Shown here: piece after piece, positions 16,915 through 27,477 of the stretch
Numbering within the stretch: the stretch's first letter is position 1
Layout of the letters: each line of letters starts with the position of its first letter
Source of the DNA: Phycisphaerae bacterium RAS2
GTDB taxonomy: Bacteria; Planctomycetota; Phycisphaerae; UBA1845; UTPLA1
Direction: 5' to 3'
Assembly (NCBI GenBank): GCA_007753915.1
Contig: CP036352.1
Span: forward strand, 558,001-622,000
Length of the DNA: 64,000 nt
The notes under the pieces: model-generated
What the model was told of the DNA's origin: nothing
The model's input: only the letters and a program-made list of their open reading frames with translations
The model's database searches: none
Position numbers and translations under genes: made by a program

Positions 16915-17316
16915 ATGATGGAAGTTGTCTGGGGCTTCATCTTCTTCGTGCTCGCGCCGTCATTTGGAATGCTGGTCGCCGGATATGTTTGCAGCGTTCT
17001 TGCTTGGCCTCGTGCACGACAGGTCGGTCGCGCCATGGGCTGGATCGGTATTTCATTCATTCTGCTGATGGCCGCCCTTTACGTATTTAGTGCACCGCTC
17101 TCCGAAATGCCCGACATGATTCCGTTTGTCGCCATGCTCGCCGCTGTGCCCACAACATGTTGCGGCGTAGCAATCATGTGGAACCAAGGAGACCGCAAAC
17201 CGGATTATCCCACCTGCGCCGAGTGCGGCTACAACCTGACGGGGCTTGTCGAGGCGCGGTGCCCCGAGTGCGGCAAACCGTTTGATCCGGGCGAATTGAA
17301 CCGGTCAAGCGGCTAA
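16915..17316 (+). CDS. Small membrane protein with C-terminal zinc ribbon
   Basis: About 133 aa from the first of two adjacent ATGs (16915 or 16918). Three hydrophobic helices are followed by a C-terminal ribbon, CAECGYNLTGLVEARCPECG, with four metal-binding cysteines. The same tail occurs on the unrelated membrane protein at 26444-27460 and is a frequent planctomycete module of unknown role. Lone gene between divergent or convergent neighbours. Confidence 0.7.
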   Translation: MMEVVWGFIFFVLAPSFGMLVAGYVCSVLAWPRARQVGRAMGWIGISFILLMAALYVFSAPLSEMPDMIPFVAMLAAVPTTCCGVAIMWNQGDRKPDYPTCAECGYNLTGLVEARCPECGKPFDPGELNRSSG

Positions 17317-17501
17317 GCGAGCAGTTTGCGCTGGATTCGCGTGAAGCCGGCACAAGGATTCGTCGCAAGAGGCTACGCACTGCGAAATCAGTGTTTCAAT
17401 TCGCTTGGTTGCTCGCGAGGCGGTCGGCGGGTATATCTCCCCTCTCCGCGCACGGCTCGCTTCGCGACCTGCCGGGAAACGCACCGACGGAAAACGCGCG
17501 A

Positions 17502-18914
17502 ATGAGCCAATCTGCCACACCGGCCAATGACGCCTCCACGGTTCACGGTGATCTGCCGCCGGGCTATCGCGCGCGACGCGGGCAGAACTGGATTCTCCTC
17601 GGATTAACGTACGCCTCCTACTACCTGTGTCGATACAACCTTAGCCCGATCGCGCCGGAATTAATGCGCGATCTGAACCTCGATAAGTCGCAATACGGAA
17701 AAATCAACTCCGGTCGAGACGGCGCCTACGCCGTCGGGCAAATGGTGAACGGCCTGTTCACCGATCGGCTTGGCGGCAAGCGGGCCTTGCTCATTGGCGC
17801 ACTGGGAACTGTTGCGCTGAACTTCGTCTTCGGCCTGGTGGCGTGGTCAAGCCTGCCCGGCATGCTCACGTTGCTCGTGCTGATTCGTTCGGCCGATGGT
17901 TACATCCAGGCGTTCGGCGCACCGGGATTCATCAAGATCAACACGGCTTGGTTTCGCCGGCGTGAGCGCGGGGCGCTGGCCGGCATATTCGGTGCCATGA
18001 TTAACCTCGGTGCCATCGGCGCGGGACAACTGGCGCGGCTGCTCGCATCGGGATTTGCCGTGCCGCTGCTGGTCGTGACGCTGACGGTTCCCAAGATGGA
18101 CTGGCGGTATCTGTTTATCATCCCGCCAATTGCAGTGTTGTTCATTGTTATATTGATGTACCTGGGCGTTAAGAACACACCGGAAGAGGCGGGCTATGAG
18201 ATTCAACACGACGACGAGCCGCCGGATGACTCCACCGAGCGTGTTCGCCTGCGCGATGTGTTTCGCAAAATCGCTTCAAATCCGACGGTGTGGATAGTCG
18301 CGGGGGCCTACTTCTGCACCGGCTTTGTCCGCCGCGCCATCGAATCGTGGTGGGCGATTTACCTCGATGAAATCTGGCACGTCGGCAAGGACTCGTCACT
18401 CTTCGCGGCATTCGCCTGGGGCTTGCCGATTACCGCGACGGTTGGCTCGATGGCCTCGGGCTATATCTCCGACTTGCTCTTCGCCGGTCGCAGAGCGCCG
18501 GTCGCCGCGGTGCTCTATCTGTTGCAGGTCGTCATGACCGCGCTCGTGCTGATGGTGCCGCACGGTGGCACTGCATCCGCCGCGCTGGCCGTCACGCTCA
18601 TCATTGGAGTCAGCATGATGTGCAATTCGACTCACTCGATCCTGGGCACGGCCGCCGCCATGGACCTGGGCGGGCGCAAAATGGCCGGCTGCTCTGCAGG
18701 CATCATTGATTCGTTTCAATACTATGGAGCGTTGCTGTCAGGTTGGGGACTGGGCGAATTGTTCATCTACGTCGCGCGTGACAGCGGCGTCGATGGCGGA
18801 CCGATCAGTCCGACAATTTGGATCGGCTCCATGCTTCCGTTCGGCCTGATTGGCGCTGGGCTGATGACTTACCTCTGGTTGAAGAATCGCGGAAAGCGCG
18901 TCGCCGGCGCGTGA
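17502..18914 (+). CDS. MFS transporter of the organophosphate:phosphate antiporter type
   Basis: 470 aa, 12 predicted helices. The ATG beginning MSQSATPAN is used; the upstream frame is open but lacks family similarity. SYYLCRYNLS in helix 1 and the loop DRLGGKRALLIG resemble the GlpT/UhpT group of the major facilitator superfamily, which exchange sugar or glycerol phosphates for phosphate. A hydrophilic central loop (about 225-250, acidic) separates the halves. The substrate cannot be told from the sequence and no catabolic genes are adjacent. Confidence 0.8.
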   Translation: MSQSATPANDASTVHGDLPPGYRARRGQNWILLGLTYASYYLCRYNLSPIAPELMRDLNLDKSQYGKINSGRDGAYAVGQMVNGLFTDRLGGKRALLIGALGTVALNFVFGLVAWSSLPGMLTLLVLIRSADGYIQAFGAPGFIKINTAWFRRRERGALAGIFGAMINLGAIGAGQLARLLASGFAVPLLVVTLTVPKMDWRYLFIIPPIAVLFIVILMYLGVKNTPEEAGYEIQHDDEPPDDSTERVRLRDVFRKIASNPTVWIVAGAYFCTGFVRRAIESWWAIYLDEIWHVGKDSSLFAAFAWGLPITATVGSMASGYISDLLFAGRRAPVAAVLYLLQVVMTALVLMVPHGGTASAALAVTLIIGVSMMCNSTHSILGTAAAMDLGGRKMAGCSAGIIDSFQYYGALLSGWGLGELFIYVARDSGVDGGPISPTIWIGSMLPFGLIGAGLMTYLWLKNRGKRVAGA

Positions 18915-18944
18915 CGGTTTCGCCGTGTGCAGTCGGCCTGCCCG

Positions 18945-20888
18945 CTACGTCTCCATGCCGTCCACGCACTGTTCCCATTGGGCGATCAACTCCGCCAGTT
19001 CATCTTTGCGGGCGTTGTATTCTTCGTGAAGTTTGCGCGAACGCTCGGCATCGCGCAGCACGGCCGGATCGGCGAAGCCCGCCTCCATTTCCTTCAACCC
19101 TGTTTCCACCGTTTCAATCCGGGCCTCCAGCTCCTGCAAGCGTTGGGCGGCGTAGCGCGAGCGCGATTTCTTTTTCGGCGCGCCGGCAGACGGCGCGGCA
19201 CGTTTCGCGGCATCGGCCCGGCGGCGATCCCGCTCGCGCAGCTCGGCCGCGCGCTGCGATTGTTTCCGCTCGGCGAGGATGGCTGCATAGACCGACCAGC
19301 TGCCGGTGACGAACTCGTGCTGCCCGCGCGCCACGAGCACGAGCAGCCGCTGGGCGACTTTGTCGAGGAAGTACCGGTCATGGCTGACGATCAGCGCGCT
19401 GCCGGGGAAGAGCGCCAGCGCTTCTTCGAGCGCTTCGCGCGCGGGGATGTCGAGGTGATTCGTCGGCTCGTCGAGTACCAGCACCTGCGGCGAATTGGCC
19501 ACGAGCCGCGCCAGCAGCACGCGGCTTTGCTCGCCGCCCGAAAGCGTCCCGACTTTTTGAAACACGTCGTCGCCGCGAAAGAGAAACAGCGCGAGGAACG
19601 ACCGCGCCATGGCCTCGCTCATGTCCGGCCGCTCGCGCCGCACAGCTTCGATCACCGTCAGATCCGGGTCCAGATCGCGGTGCTCCTGATCGTAGTAGCC
19701 GACCGTGAGGCTCTCGAACAGCCGAACCTTCCCGGCAGTCGGCGGCGTCTGGCCCAGCAGCATGCGAAGGAGTGTCGTCTTCCCGACACCGTTTGGGCCG
19801 ATGATGCCGACTTTCTCGCCGCGCGTCATTTCGAAATCGAGGTCGCGAATCAGCACAAGATCGCCGAACTGCTTGCCGGCCTTTTCGCAGCGCAGGACCA
19901 TGTCGCCGGCGCGGGCGTTTTGTGAGAATTTCAGCTTCATCGCCGGGCGCTCGGCGTCGGGCTTGTCGAGGATCTCGCCGCGGGCTTCCATGCGGTCGAG
20001 CATCTTGCGCCGGGCGCGGGCCTGCTTGGCCGAGTCCTTGGCGGCGTGCGTCCGCGCAATGTAGTCGCGCTGATGCGCGAGAAACTCCGACTGCTTTTCG
20101 TATTCGCGCATCGCCTCCAGCCGGCGGATGCGTTTCGCGCCGGCGTAGTTTGAGTAATTGCCGGGGTAGACCGTCGACCGGCCGCCTTCGACCTCGATGA
20201 TCTTCGCCGCCACGCGATCCAGCAGGTAGCGATCGTGCGAGATGATGACGGCCGCACCGGGGAAATTGCCGAGGAATTCCTCGAGCCACGTCGTCGCCGC
20301 GATATCGAGGTGGTTCGTCGGCTCATCGAGCAGCAGCAGATCGGCGGGCGTAAGCAGCAGGCGCGCCAGGGCGGCGCGGCATTTCTGGCCGCCCGAGAGC
20401 ACGCCGACCGGGCGGTCGTACTCCTCCGGGCCGAATCCAAGGCCGCCGAGGACCTCGCGGATGCGAATCTCGAAGTCGTACCCGCCGGCCGCCTCGAACG
20501 CCGCATGAAGACGATCGTAGTCTTCCAGCAGCTTCGCTTCGTCCGGCGTGCCGTGCGCCGCGGCGATCCTGCGGCCCAGTTCGGCGATGTCGGCCTCGGC
20601 GCGGCGGTTCCAGGCAAAGGCTTCGCCGACGGCCTCGATCAGCGTTGTCTGCGAATCGAGCGTCGGCTCCTGCGGCAGGTAGGCGATCTTCAACCCGCGC
20701 GAGGTCGTCAACTCGCCGTGGTCGGGCTGCTCCAGCCCGACGAGCATCTTGAAGAGCGTGGTCTTGCCGCAACCGTTCGCGCCGACGAGCCCGACCTTCT
20801 CCGTCGGATGCAGATCAAGCGACAGGTCGCGCAGAACGACCTTGCCGCCGTACGACTTCTGCACGCGCTGGAGAGACACAATCGCCAT
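18945..20888 (-). CDS. ABC-F family ATPase, Uup-like
   Basis: 647 aa with two ABC ATPase domains and no membrane segments. Domain 1: GANGCGKTTLFKML, signature LSGGQKCRAALARLLL, Walker B LLLLDEPTNHLD. Domain 2: GPNGVGKTTLLRML, signature LSGGEQSRVLLARLV, Walker B VLVLDEPTNHLD. The interdomain linker is charged (REYEKQSEFLAHQRDYIARTH). The C-terminal 80 residues are a coiled coil (RLQELEARIETVETGLKEME), the DNA/RNA-binding tail typical of Uup. ABC-F proteins act on the ribosome. Single gene convergent with the MFS transporter. Confidence 0.88.
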   Translation of the reverse strand: MAIVSLQRVQKSYGGKVVLRDLSLDLHPTEKVGLVGANGCGKTTLFKMLVGLEQPDHGELTTSRGLKIAYLPQEPTLDSQTTLIEAVGEAFAWNRRAEADIAELGRRIAAAHGTPDEAKLLEDYDRLHAAFEAAGGYDFEIRIREVLGGLGFGPEEYDRPVGVLSGGQKCRAALARLLLTPADLLLLDEPTNHLDIAATTWLEEFLGNFPGAAVIISHDRYLLDRVAAKIIEVEGGRSTVYPGNYSNYAGAKRIRRLEAMREYEKQSEFLAHQRDYIARTHAAKDSAKQARARRKMLDRMEARGEILDKPDAERPAMKLKFSQNARAGDMVLRCEKAGKQFGDLVLIRDLDFEMTRGEKVGIIGPNGVGKTTLLRMLLGQTPPTAGKVRLFESLTVGYYDQEHRDLDPDLTVIEAVRRERPDMSEAMARSFLALFLFRGDDVFQKVGTLSGGEQSRVLLARLVANSPQVLVLDEPTNHLDIPAREALEEALALFPGSALIVSHDRYFLDKVAQRLLVLVARGQHEFVTGSWSVYAAILAERKQSQRAAELRERDRRRADAAKRAAPSAGAPKKKSRSRYAAQRLQELEARIETVETGLKEMEAGFADPAVLRDAERSRKLHEEYNARKDELAELIAQWEQCVDGMET

Positions 20889-20985
20889 TCGGAGATTCTA
20901 CGGCAACTCGCGCGTCAGCGTCGCGGTCGGCGGATTGGGCCGCGATCGTGATAGAGCGGGTTCAGTTTCTAAACTGAGGAGGCAA

Positions 20986-21624
20986 TTACAGCAGACCCGG
21001 CACAGGCTGCGCAGGGCGCCGCGGCATCGGTTCATCGCGCGGTCTGGGGGCGCTGGGCACGCGCGGGGCGAAGAGCGCGAACGCGGCGATCAGCAGGCCG
21101 GCCGACATGAGCAGAAAGATCGGCCGCAGGTCATCGTCGAGAAACAGCTCGATCAGGTGTCGCTGCTGCGCCCAAAGTTCCGCCCGGATCGCCCAATCGG
21201 GCCAGTCGTCGGGCGTGAGCAGCTCGCTTCGCGCGGCGGGAGGCACGTATTTCGGCGCCGCGGCCGGCTCGTAGACGCGCGGCAGCACCGGGAGAATCTC
21301 CTCGCCCGGCTTGCGATACTGCAAGTCGATCATCGCGAGTTTTTCATTCACTGCGGGGTCGGCCGCGAATGCTTCGACCAGCCGCGCGCGATGGTCGATC
21401 TCGTCCTGCAGGGCGGCGCAACGGTGAACGAGCACGGCCTCCTCGGCCCGCACCGCGCCGTATTCACGGATCATTGGAAGGACAACCGTCGGCGCAAACA
21501 GCGCGAACGCCAGCAGCGCCAGCAGCGAGAACATGATGCGATGACCCATCGGCGACGGCCCAATGGGCTGCACCGGCATCGGCTCAAACGGCTTCGCATC
21601 CATGCGTTCGTTCAATCGATTCAT
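20986..21624 (-). CDS. DivIC/FtsB-like septum formation protein
   Basis: About 212 aa. One helix near the N-terminus (about 30-50) is followed by a coiled segment and the motif AADPAVNEKLAMIDLQYRKP-GEE, which matches the coiled-coil-to-PGE region of DivIC/FtsB cell-division proteins. A second helix (about 170-190) and a proline-rich tail make it longer than the usual 100 aa. It lies 44 bp downstream of enolase on the same strand, the eno-ftsB order known from proteobacteria. ATG at 21624 is chosen; a GTG at 21630 is an alternative. Confidence 0.6.
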   Translation of the reverse strand: MNRLNERMDAKPFEPMPVQPIGPSPMGHRIMFSLLALLAFALFAPTVVLPMIREYGAVRAEEAVLVHRCAALQDEIDHRARLVEAFAADPAVNEKLAMIDLQYRKPGEEILPVLPRVYEPAAAPKYVPPAARSELLTPDDWPDWAIRAELWAQQRHLIELFLDDDLRPIFLLMSAGLLIAAFALFAPRVPSAPRPRDEPMPRRPAQPVPGLL

Positions 21625-21668
21625 CCTCACCCAGGCCCCTTCGATGAAGGAAGCGGGCGCGAATCACA

Positions 21669-22979
<1,311 letters not shown>

Positions 22980-23186
22980 CTATGCAATGTATCGACCCCG
23001 TCGCCTGCGGGTCACCAATCCCTCCCGAGAGCCGGGTGGCGAACCCGGCCGGAGAACACTGTAAATCGACCTACGGAGGCGGACAAGCGGCGGTTCGATC
23101 GAGCAAATGGCGGGTTGGGACTGATCGCGCGGGCGTTCCCCATTTAGCCGGCGACTTGGTCGGCGGCTTTCGATTCCGCGCTGCGA

Positions 23187-25001
23187 TCAATACTCCGATT
23201 CGGGGCGCTCTTCCTCGCGGCGTCCTTCCTCTTCCTCGCGCGTCATCTCCTCGGTGACGAATCGGCCCGGGATGCTGCCCTGCCGCGTGAACGTGCTAAG
23301 GATGTCGACAATTTCGGAATAAGGCACAGCCAGACCCTGCACATTTCCGCTCTCGCTGATTCGGGTCGCGTCGCCGAGGAACGCCACGAGTTCGCCCACG
23401 TTCAGCGGCACTTTCAACGGCGGCGAGTTTGCCCCGGTTCGCTTGTTCTTGTACAGAACCGTCAACTGATCATCACCCTGTTGCGCCGTGATCGTCGTCA
23501 GAAGGCGACGTTTGTCGTTGCGCTGCCCGTCGGGGAAGATCACCGGCGGCTGGCAGCGCATCTGCGTGCCGAAGACCGCGACGACCGGTTGATTCAATCG
23601 TTGCACGTAAATCAGGTTCGCCCCGCCGCTGTCGATCACATCCAGGATCAGATTGTCCTGATCGAGCACGCGCCGCGCGATGGCCGGGTGCGGCCGGCGG
23701 CGCAGGCCCAGGTAGGCACGGATGCGCACTTCCTCGTTCGAGTCGCCTGTTAGTTCGTGCAGCGCTTCGCCCGCGGCGTGCATGTTCGTCGCGTAGCCCA
23801 GCTCGTCGATTGCCTGAAGTCGAAACCGGCTTTGTGCATCTTTCGCGTGGCGCACGACCACGTCGGTGCCGCCGTTGTCGCCCATGCGCATCCCGGTGCG
23901 CCCGGCGAAGTAATTCGTATCCGGCATCGGGTGCTGATACAGCTCGCGAATGTCGTCGATCGCGACCTTGCCGATCGACTCCCACGCCAGCCCGATCGAC
24001 TCGAACTCCGCATCGGGATGGACGATCTCCGCGGCCAGTTCCTTTGAGCGCTTCTCCAGCAGCGCCGGGTTGCCGTTCAGCGTCGTGTGAACCACCTGCT
24101 CCAGAAAAATGCGCTTGCGCTCGGCGAATTCTTCCGGGATGGTCAAATCGACGCGGCCGGGGCTGATGGCGTTGGCCACCTGTTTCAACCCGCCCCAGCG
24201 CCCGTTCAACCGCGTCACGATTTGTTGCGCGACGCTGTAACTCGGATCGCTCAAGGTCAACCGAACCGTGCGGGGCTCCTTCACCTGGCCGCCGCCCAGC
24301 ACAAATCCCTGCCGCAGGTCGACTTTGTCCGTTGGCAGGCCCTGTCGATCAAACGGACTGACCAGCATCGGCCCGCTTGCGGTGGCGAGCGTCTTGCCTT
24401 CGATCACCCCCGACGGCGAATCCGCGTAAAGCTTCAAATCGCAAAGCACCAGTCGCCCGCCAACCAGCGACTTGGCCTCCGACCCCAGTGCCCGAATCAC
24501 GACATCAAACCGGTCGCCTTTCTTCGCCGCAGCCGGAATCAGACCCGTCACTTCCACCATGCAACTGTTCAAGTCTTCGAACAGCGCGCCGGCCGGCAGT
24601 CCGGGCATGCCGACCTCCTGTCGCCGGCGCACTTCCTTCGTGATGTAATTCTTGACGACTTCCGGCCCATCGCGCCCGCCCGTATCGACGAGGTCGATCA
24701 CCAGGCCGTAACCGCGAACCTGTGTCAGCCGCAGTCCGTCAAGTGTGACCAGTGGGCCGATCGTCCCCTCCAGGGCCTTGGTCTTTACCGCCGGCGAGGG
24801 CATGGCCGTCGGCTGCTCGCGCTTGTCGTTCTTGAAGCTCTCGATGAACTGGTCCCACTCGCCCTTTGCGCAGCCGCCCGCGCCGATGAGTGTGATCAGC
24901 CCCGCAGTCGTCACGACCGATTGGATCGCGCGCCGCCACGCAATTCGGCGCAAAAAGCCAGGGACCGGGAATCGCACGTTGTTGGCGGGTGTCATCTTCA
25001 T
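23187..25001 (-). CDS. FlgI-like (P-ring family) lipoprotein, non-flagellar context
   Basis: 604 aa from the ATG beginning MKMTPANN; the frame extends 21 codons further into a heptamer repeat and is not used. A lipoprotein signal with IGAGGC (Cys44) is visible. The region about 75-330 resembles flagellar P-ring FlgI: GLRLTQVRGYGLVIDLVDTGG, KGDRFDVVIRALG, GGRLVLCDLKLY, then a long C-terminal extension with repeat-like and HEAT-type helices (about 370-480). The tail is very acidic and ends RREEERPESEY. No flagellar genes are nearby and FlgI itself is not a lipoprotein, so this is probably a repurposed envelope ring or secretion-associated protein. Function unknown. Confidence 0.65.
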   Translation of the reverse strand: MKMTPANNVRFPVPGFLRRIAWRRAIQSVVTTAGLITLIGAGGCAKGEWDQFIESFKNDKREQPTAMPSPAVKTKALEGTIGPLVTLDGLRLTQVRGYGLVIDLVDTGGRDGPEVVKNYITKEVRRRQEVGMPGLPAGALFEDLNSCMVEVTGLIPAAAKKGDRFDVVIRALGSEAKSLVGGRLVLCDLKLYADSPSGVIEGKTLATASGPMLVSPFDRQGLPTDKVDLRQGFVLGGGQVKEPRTVRLTLSDPSYSVAQQIVTRLNGRWGGLKQVANAISPGRVDLTIPEEFAERKRIFLEQVVHTTLNGNPALLEKRSKELAAEIVHPDAEFESIGLAWESIGKVAIDDIRELYQHPMPDTNYFAGRTGMRMGDNGGTDVVVRHAKDAQSRFRLQAIDELGYATNMHAAGEALHELTGDSNEEVRIRAYLGLRRRPHPAIARRVLDQDNLILDVIDSGGANLIYVQRLNQPVVAVFGTQMRCQPPVIFPDGQRNDKRRLLTTITAQQGDDQLTVLYKNKRTGANSPPLKVPLNVGELVAFLGDATRISESGNVQGLAVPYSEIVDILSTFTRQGSIPGRFVTEEMTREEEEGRREEERPESEY

Positions 25002-25039
25002 TTGATCGACCGTCGGGCAGGTTGCACTCGCGGGCAAAG

Positions 25040-25134
25040 CCGTTAGCTTTCGGCCATTAACCAATCCAATGCGGCGTCATGATTCGGATCGGCACTTGTC
25101 CGCCGGCTTCTGGCTAATGGTTGAAAGCTAACGG
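25040..25134. repeat. Empty heptamer-type inverted repeat pair
   Basis: A 24-bp left arm (25040-25063, CCGTTAGCTTTC...) and its inverse at 25111-25134 differ at three positions and enclose 47 bp without a gene. The right side continues as further GCTAACG-type units into the stop of the serine acetyltransferase gene. The left arm is nearly identical to the left flank of the four-helix-bundle gene at 58320, which suggests the same element with its cargo missing. On RNA it would form a long hairpin. Confidence 0.65.
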
Positions 25135-25142
25135 CTAACGGC

Positions 25143-26123
25143 TCAAATTGAAAAATCATGCGCCGGCCCGCCGCCGGACGCCTGTTTCGGCGGCCGCAGC
25201 GTCGTCTCCGGCGGGCGGACCACTACCGTGCAGCCGGCCGGGATGCTCGCGGTGATAAACGTCGAACCGCCGACCGTGCTGCCTTCGCCCAGCACCGTGT
25301 CGCCGCCGAGGATGATCGCGTTCGCGTACATTGTCACGCCGTCCTTCACCGTCGGGTGGCGCTTATAACCGCGCACCATTCGCCCGCGCTCATCCTTCAG
25401 GAACGACAGCGCCCCAAGCGTCACGCCCTGGTAGACCTTCACGTTGTCGCCGATGTCGGCCGTCTCGCCGATGACGACGCCGGTACCGTGGTCGATGAAG
25501 AAGCTTCGTCCGATCTTCGCGCCCGGGTGAATGTCGATCCCTGTCTGTTTGTGTGCCCACTCGCTCATCGTACGCGGCATCACCGGCACGCCCAGCGTGT
25601 GCAGCGCGTGCGCGTAGCGATAGACCGTCACTGCCAACATACCGGGGTAAGTGAGGATGATCTCGTCGAAATTGGTCGACGCCGGGTCGCCGTCGTAGGC
25701 CGCCTGCACGTCCAGCGCCAGCATCGCGCGGATGTCGGGAATGCTTTCGAGCAGCCGCACCGTCAGCTCGCGGGCCTTCGCGTCGAAGGGCATGGCCTGC
25801 TCGGTGCTGCCGGCCGGGTCGTACTTGCCCTCGATCTCGTTCTGGTGACACAGTGAGCGAAAGACCTGCATGTACAATCGCTGGCCCAGTCGCGGCAGCA
25901 ACTCGCCGACATGATGGGAGATATTCGATTTGGACAAATCCTGTCGACCGATGTAGCCGGGATAGGAAACTTCCAGCAGTAATTCGACGATGTGGATGAT
26001 TTCCTTCGTGCTCGGCAGATACCCGCGGCCGATGTGGCTGGTGCGCGCGTCGGCCAGATAGCTCTTCACGATGCGGTCGAGAAGGGTGGGCAGTTTATCG
26101 TCGATGTCAAATTCGCCGAGCAT
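25143..26123 (-). CDS. Serine O-acetyltransferase (CysE/EpsC type)
   Basis: 326 aa. A long alpha-helical N-terminal region (1-190) precedes left-handed beta-helix hexapeptide repeats: HPGAKIGRSFFIDHGTGVVI, GETADIGDNVKVYQGVTLGA, then GDTVLGEGSTVGGSTFITAS. The catalytic His of DIHPGAKIG and of the FIDHGTG segment are present. It transfers acetyl from acetyl-CoA to serine in the first step of cysteine synthesis. The N-terminal half is longer than in E. coli CysE, as in EpsC-type enzymes. No cysK is nearby. Heptamer repeats lie immediately at both ends of the gene. Confidence 0.85.
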   Translation of the reverse strand: MLGEFDIDDKLPTLLDRIVKSYLADARTSHIGRGYLPSTKEIIHIVELLLEVSYPGYIGRQDLSKSNISHHVGELLPRLGQRLYMQVFRSLCHQNEIEGKYDPAGSTEQAMPFDAKARELTVRLLESIPDIRAMLALDVQAAYDGDPASTNFDEIILTYPGMLAVTVYRYAHALHTLGVPVMPRTMSEWAHKQTGIDIHPGAKIGRSFFIDHGTGVVIGETADIGDNVKVYQGVTLGALSFLKDERGRMVRGYKRHPTVKDGVTMYANAIILGGDTVLGEGSTVGGSTFITASIPAGCTVVVRPPETTLRPPKQASGGGPAHDFSI

Positions 26124-26135
26124 GAGTGGCTGGTA

Positions 26136-26177
26136 GTCAGTGGTCAGTGTTCAGTGGCCAGTTGTTCGTGGTCAGTG
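26136..26177. repeat. Six tandem degenerate heptamers (GTCAGTG)
   Basis: Exactly six 7-bp units in register: GTCAGTG, GTCAGTG, TTCAGTG, GCCAGTT, GTTCGTG, GTCAGTG. It starts 12 bp upstream of the serine acetyltransferase start. No inverted partner or cargo gene is visible, unlike the arrays in the atp operon. Confidence 0.7.
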
Positions 26178-26205
26178 ACCGAAGCCTAGTGGTGGGCCAT
26201 TTAGC

Positions 26206-26223
26206 CGGCGGGCATGCCCGCCG
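26206..26223. repeat. 18-bp perfect palindrome
   Basis: CGGCGGGCATGCCCGCCG is a perfect palindrome 28 bp after the heptamer array. It could be a hairpin, a protein-binding site or part of a degenerate terminator; there is no T-tract. Confidence 0.5.
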
Positions 26224-26443
26224 CGTGCGCCATCATAGAGATCATACGCCGGGATCGCCGCCGGCTCTATCTTTGATTCTCCGGTCATGCCTGCTCCCCA
26301 AAAACGCCTTGCAAACCCAGTTAAACAGTTTTTACAAGACGCCCGCCCGTGTACGCCGCGTGAGAGGCTCGCCAACCACTCCGTTTGTCTCATAATGGGC
26401 GCTCGCGACGCCGCCGCGCCGGGTCGTCCCATGGGCCGCTCGT

Positions 26444-27460
26444 ATGAATGACCGGGTCTATCGAATTCTGCTGCTTCACGGCCTCACCTACCTGACGGTT
26501 GCTGTTTGGATTCCGGGCAGTTGGTTGATTACGTATTTTTTTCCGACAATCGATGAGTCGCATGGAGTGTGCCTTATCTTGACGGCAATGGTCAGCATTT
26601 CGATGCTGTCAATCTGGCGACACTATGTCCATTGGAGCGGCATGCGAACCAGCGCCACCGCTGCATTGACCGCGCTCATGTTCGCACAGGTCATTATTTG
26701 GAAACCCATCTGGTCGAGCACGAAATGCGCTACCGAAGACGTACTTCGTGGCGGACAGTCAATCAGCCTTTCCGGCATCTGGTGTCTGGCGTGCAGTCTC
26801 ATCTGGTGGGGAGGCATTTTGTTTGCCCGGAGTCGCGCCAAGACCTCGGCACAAATTGCAGGGAGAAAGTTCATGTCGAAAGAAGCTGCGCGACTTGTCC
26901 TCGCAGGGTGCATGATCCCATTAATACCCGGGCTCTGGTTATTCAGCATGGGGACCATGGACATCTTCAACATCTTTAGCGATGACAAGACAGAAATGTG
27001 GTTGGCGCTGGAATTGCCGTTTGCAACTACAGTCGTCTTGTGGTGGCTCCTCTGGCGAAGAGCGGTTGTTTGGAACACGCGAGTCAAGATCAAAACCGTG
27101 GCACTGGCGCTATTGTTTCTGGCCTCTGCTGCCTGGTACTACATCCCATGGGCGCGGAATCACAATGCGACGACTGGGATCGAGAAATTTCTGAATCAAT
27201 TAACGCTGTCATTGCCGTTGTGGGGAATGGCACTCTGGTTCGGCGGCACTGCAATCATCTGGCGATCCGACAAACGCAGCCGCGTTCTGACATCCGCTGT
27301 CCCGAGCAGCACGTGGATCTCAACTTGCCCCAGTTGTTCCTACGACCTCACCGGCCTCCGCGAAGTGCGCTGTCCAGAATGCGGCTGGACCTCCACCATT
27401 GACGACGTCGTTCGGCGAAGCATCGACGACTGGGCCGCGGCATCGGACTTGACGGTATGA
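26444..27460 (+). CDS. Polytopic membrane protein with C-terminal zinc ribbon
   Basis: 338 aa with about seven hydrophobic helices and no enzyme motif that I recognise. The C-terminus carries CPSCSYDLTGLREVRCPECG, the four-cysteine ribbon shared with the small protein at 16915-17316. Base composition appears lower in GC than the flanking housekeeping genes. Single gene; function unknown. The ribbon suggests the cytoplasmic tail contacts a common partner in this phylum. Confidence 0.7.
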   Translation: MNDRVYRILLLHGLTYLTVAVWIPGSWLITYFFPTIDESHGVCLILTAMVSISMLSIWRHYVHWSGMRTSATAALTALMFAQVIIWKPIWSSTKCATEDVLRGGQSISLSGIWCLACSLIWWGGILFARSRAKTSAQIAGRKFMSKEAARLVLAGCMIPLIPGLWLFSMGTMDIFNIFSDDKTEMWLALELPFATTVVLWWLLWRRAVVWNTRVKIKTVALALLFLASAAWYYIPWARNHNATTGIEKFLNQLTLSLPLWGMALWFGGTAIIWRSDKRSRVLTSAVPSSTWISTCPSCSYDLTGLREVRCPECGWTSTIDDVVRRSIDDWAAASDLTV

Positions 27461-27477
27461 GCTTTCTCATTATGGCG

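Larger units (their letters stand above)
26124..26443. other. Gene-free stretch with heptamer array and palindrome
   Basis: A 320-bp spacer between the leftward serine acetyltransferase and a rightward membrane protein. It holds six tandem heptamers (26136-26177) and an 18-bp perfect palindrome (26206-26223), listed separately. The rest shows no gene, and I could not place either promoter. Confidence 0.5.

Noticed and set aside
18547-18562. Sigma-54-like TGGCAC-N5-CCGC inside the MFS gene
   Set aside because: The -12 element is poor and it lies deep in a coding region with no gene placed to use it.
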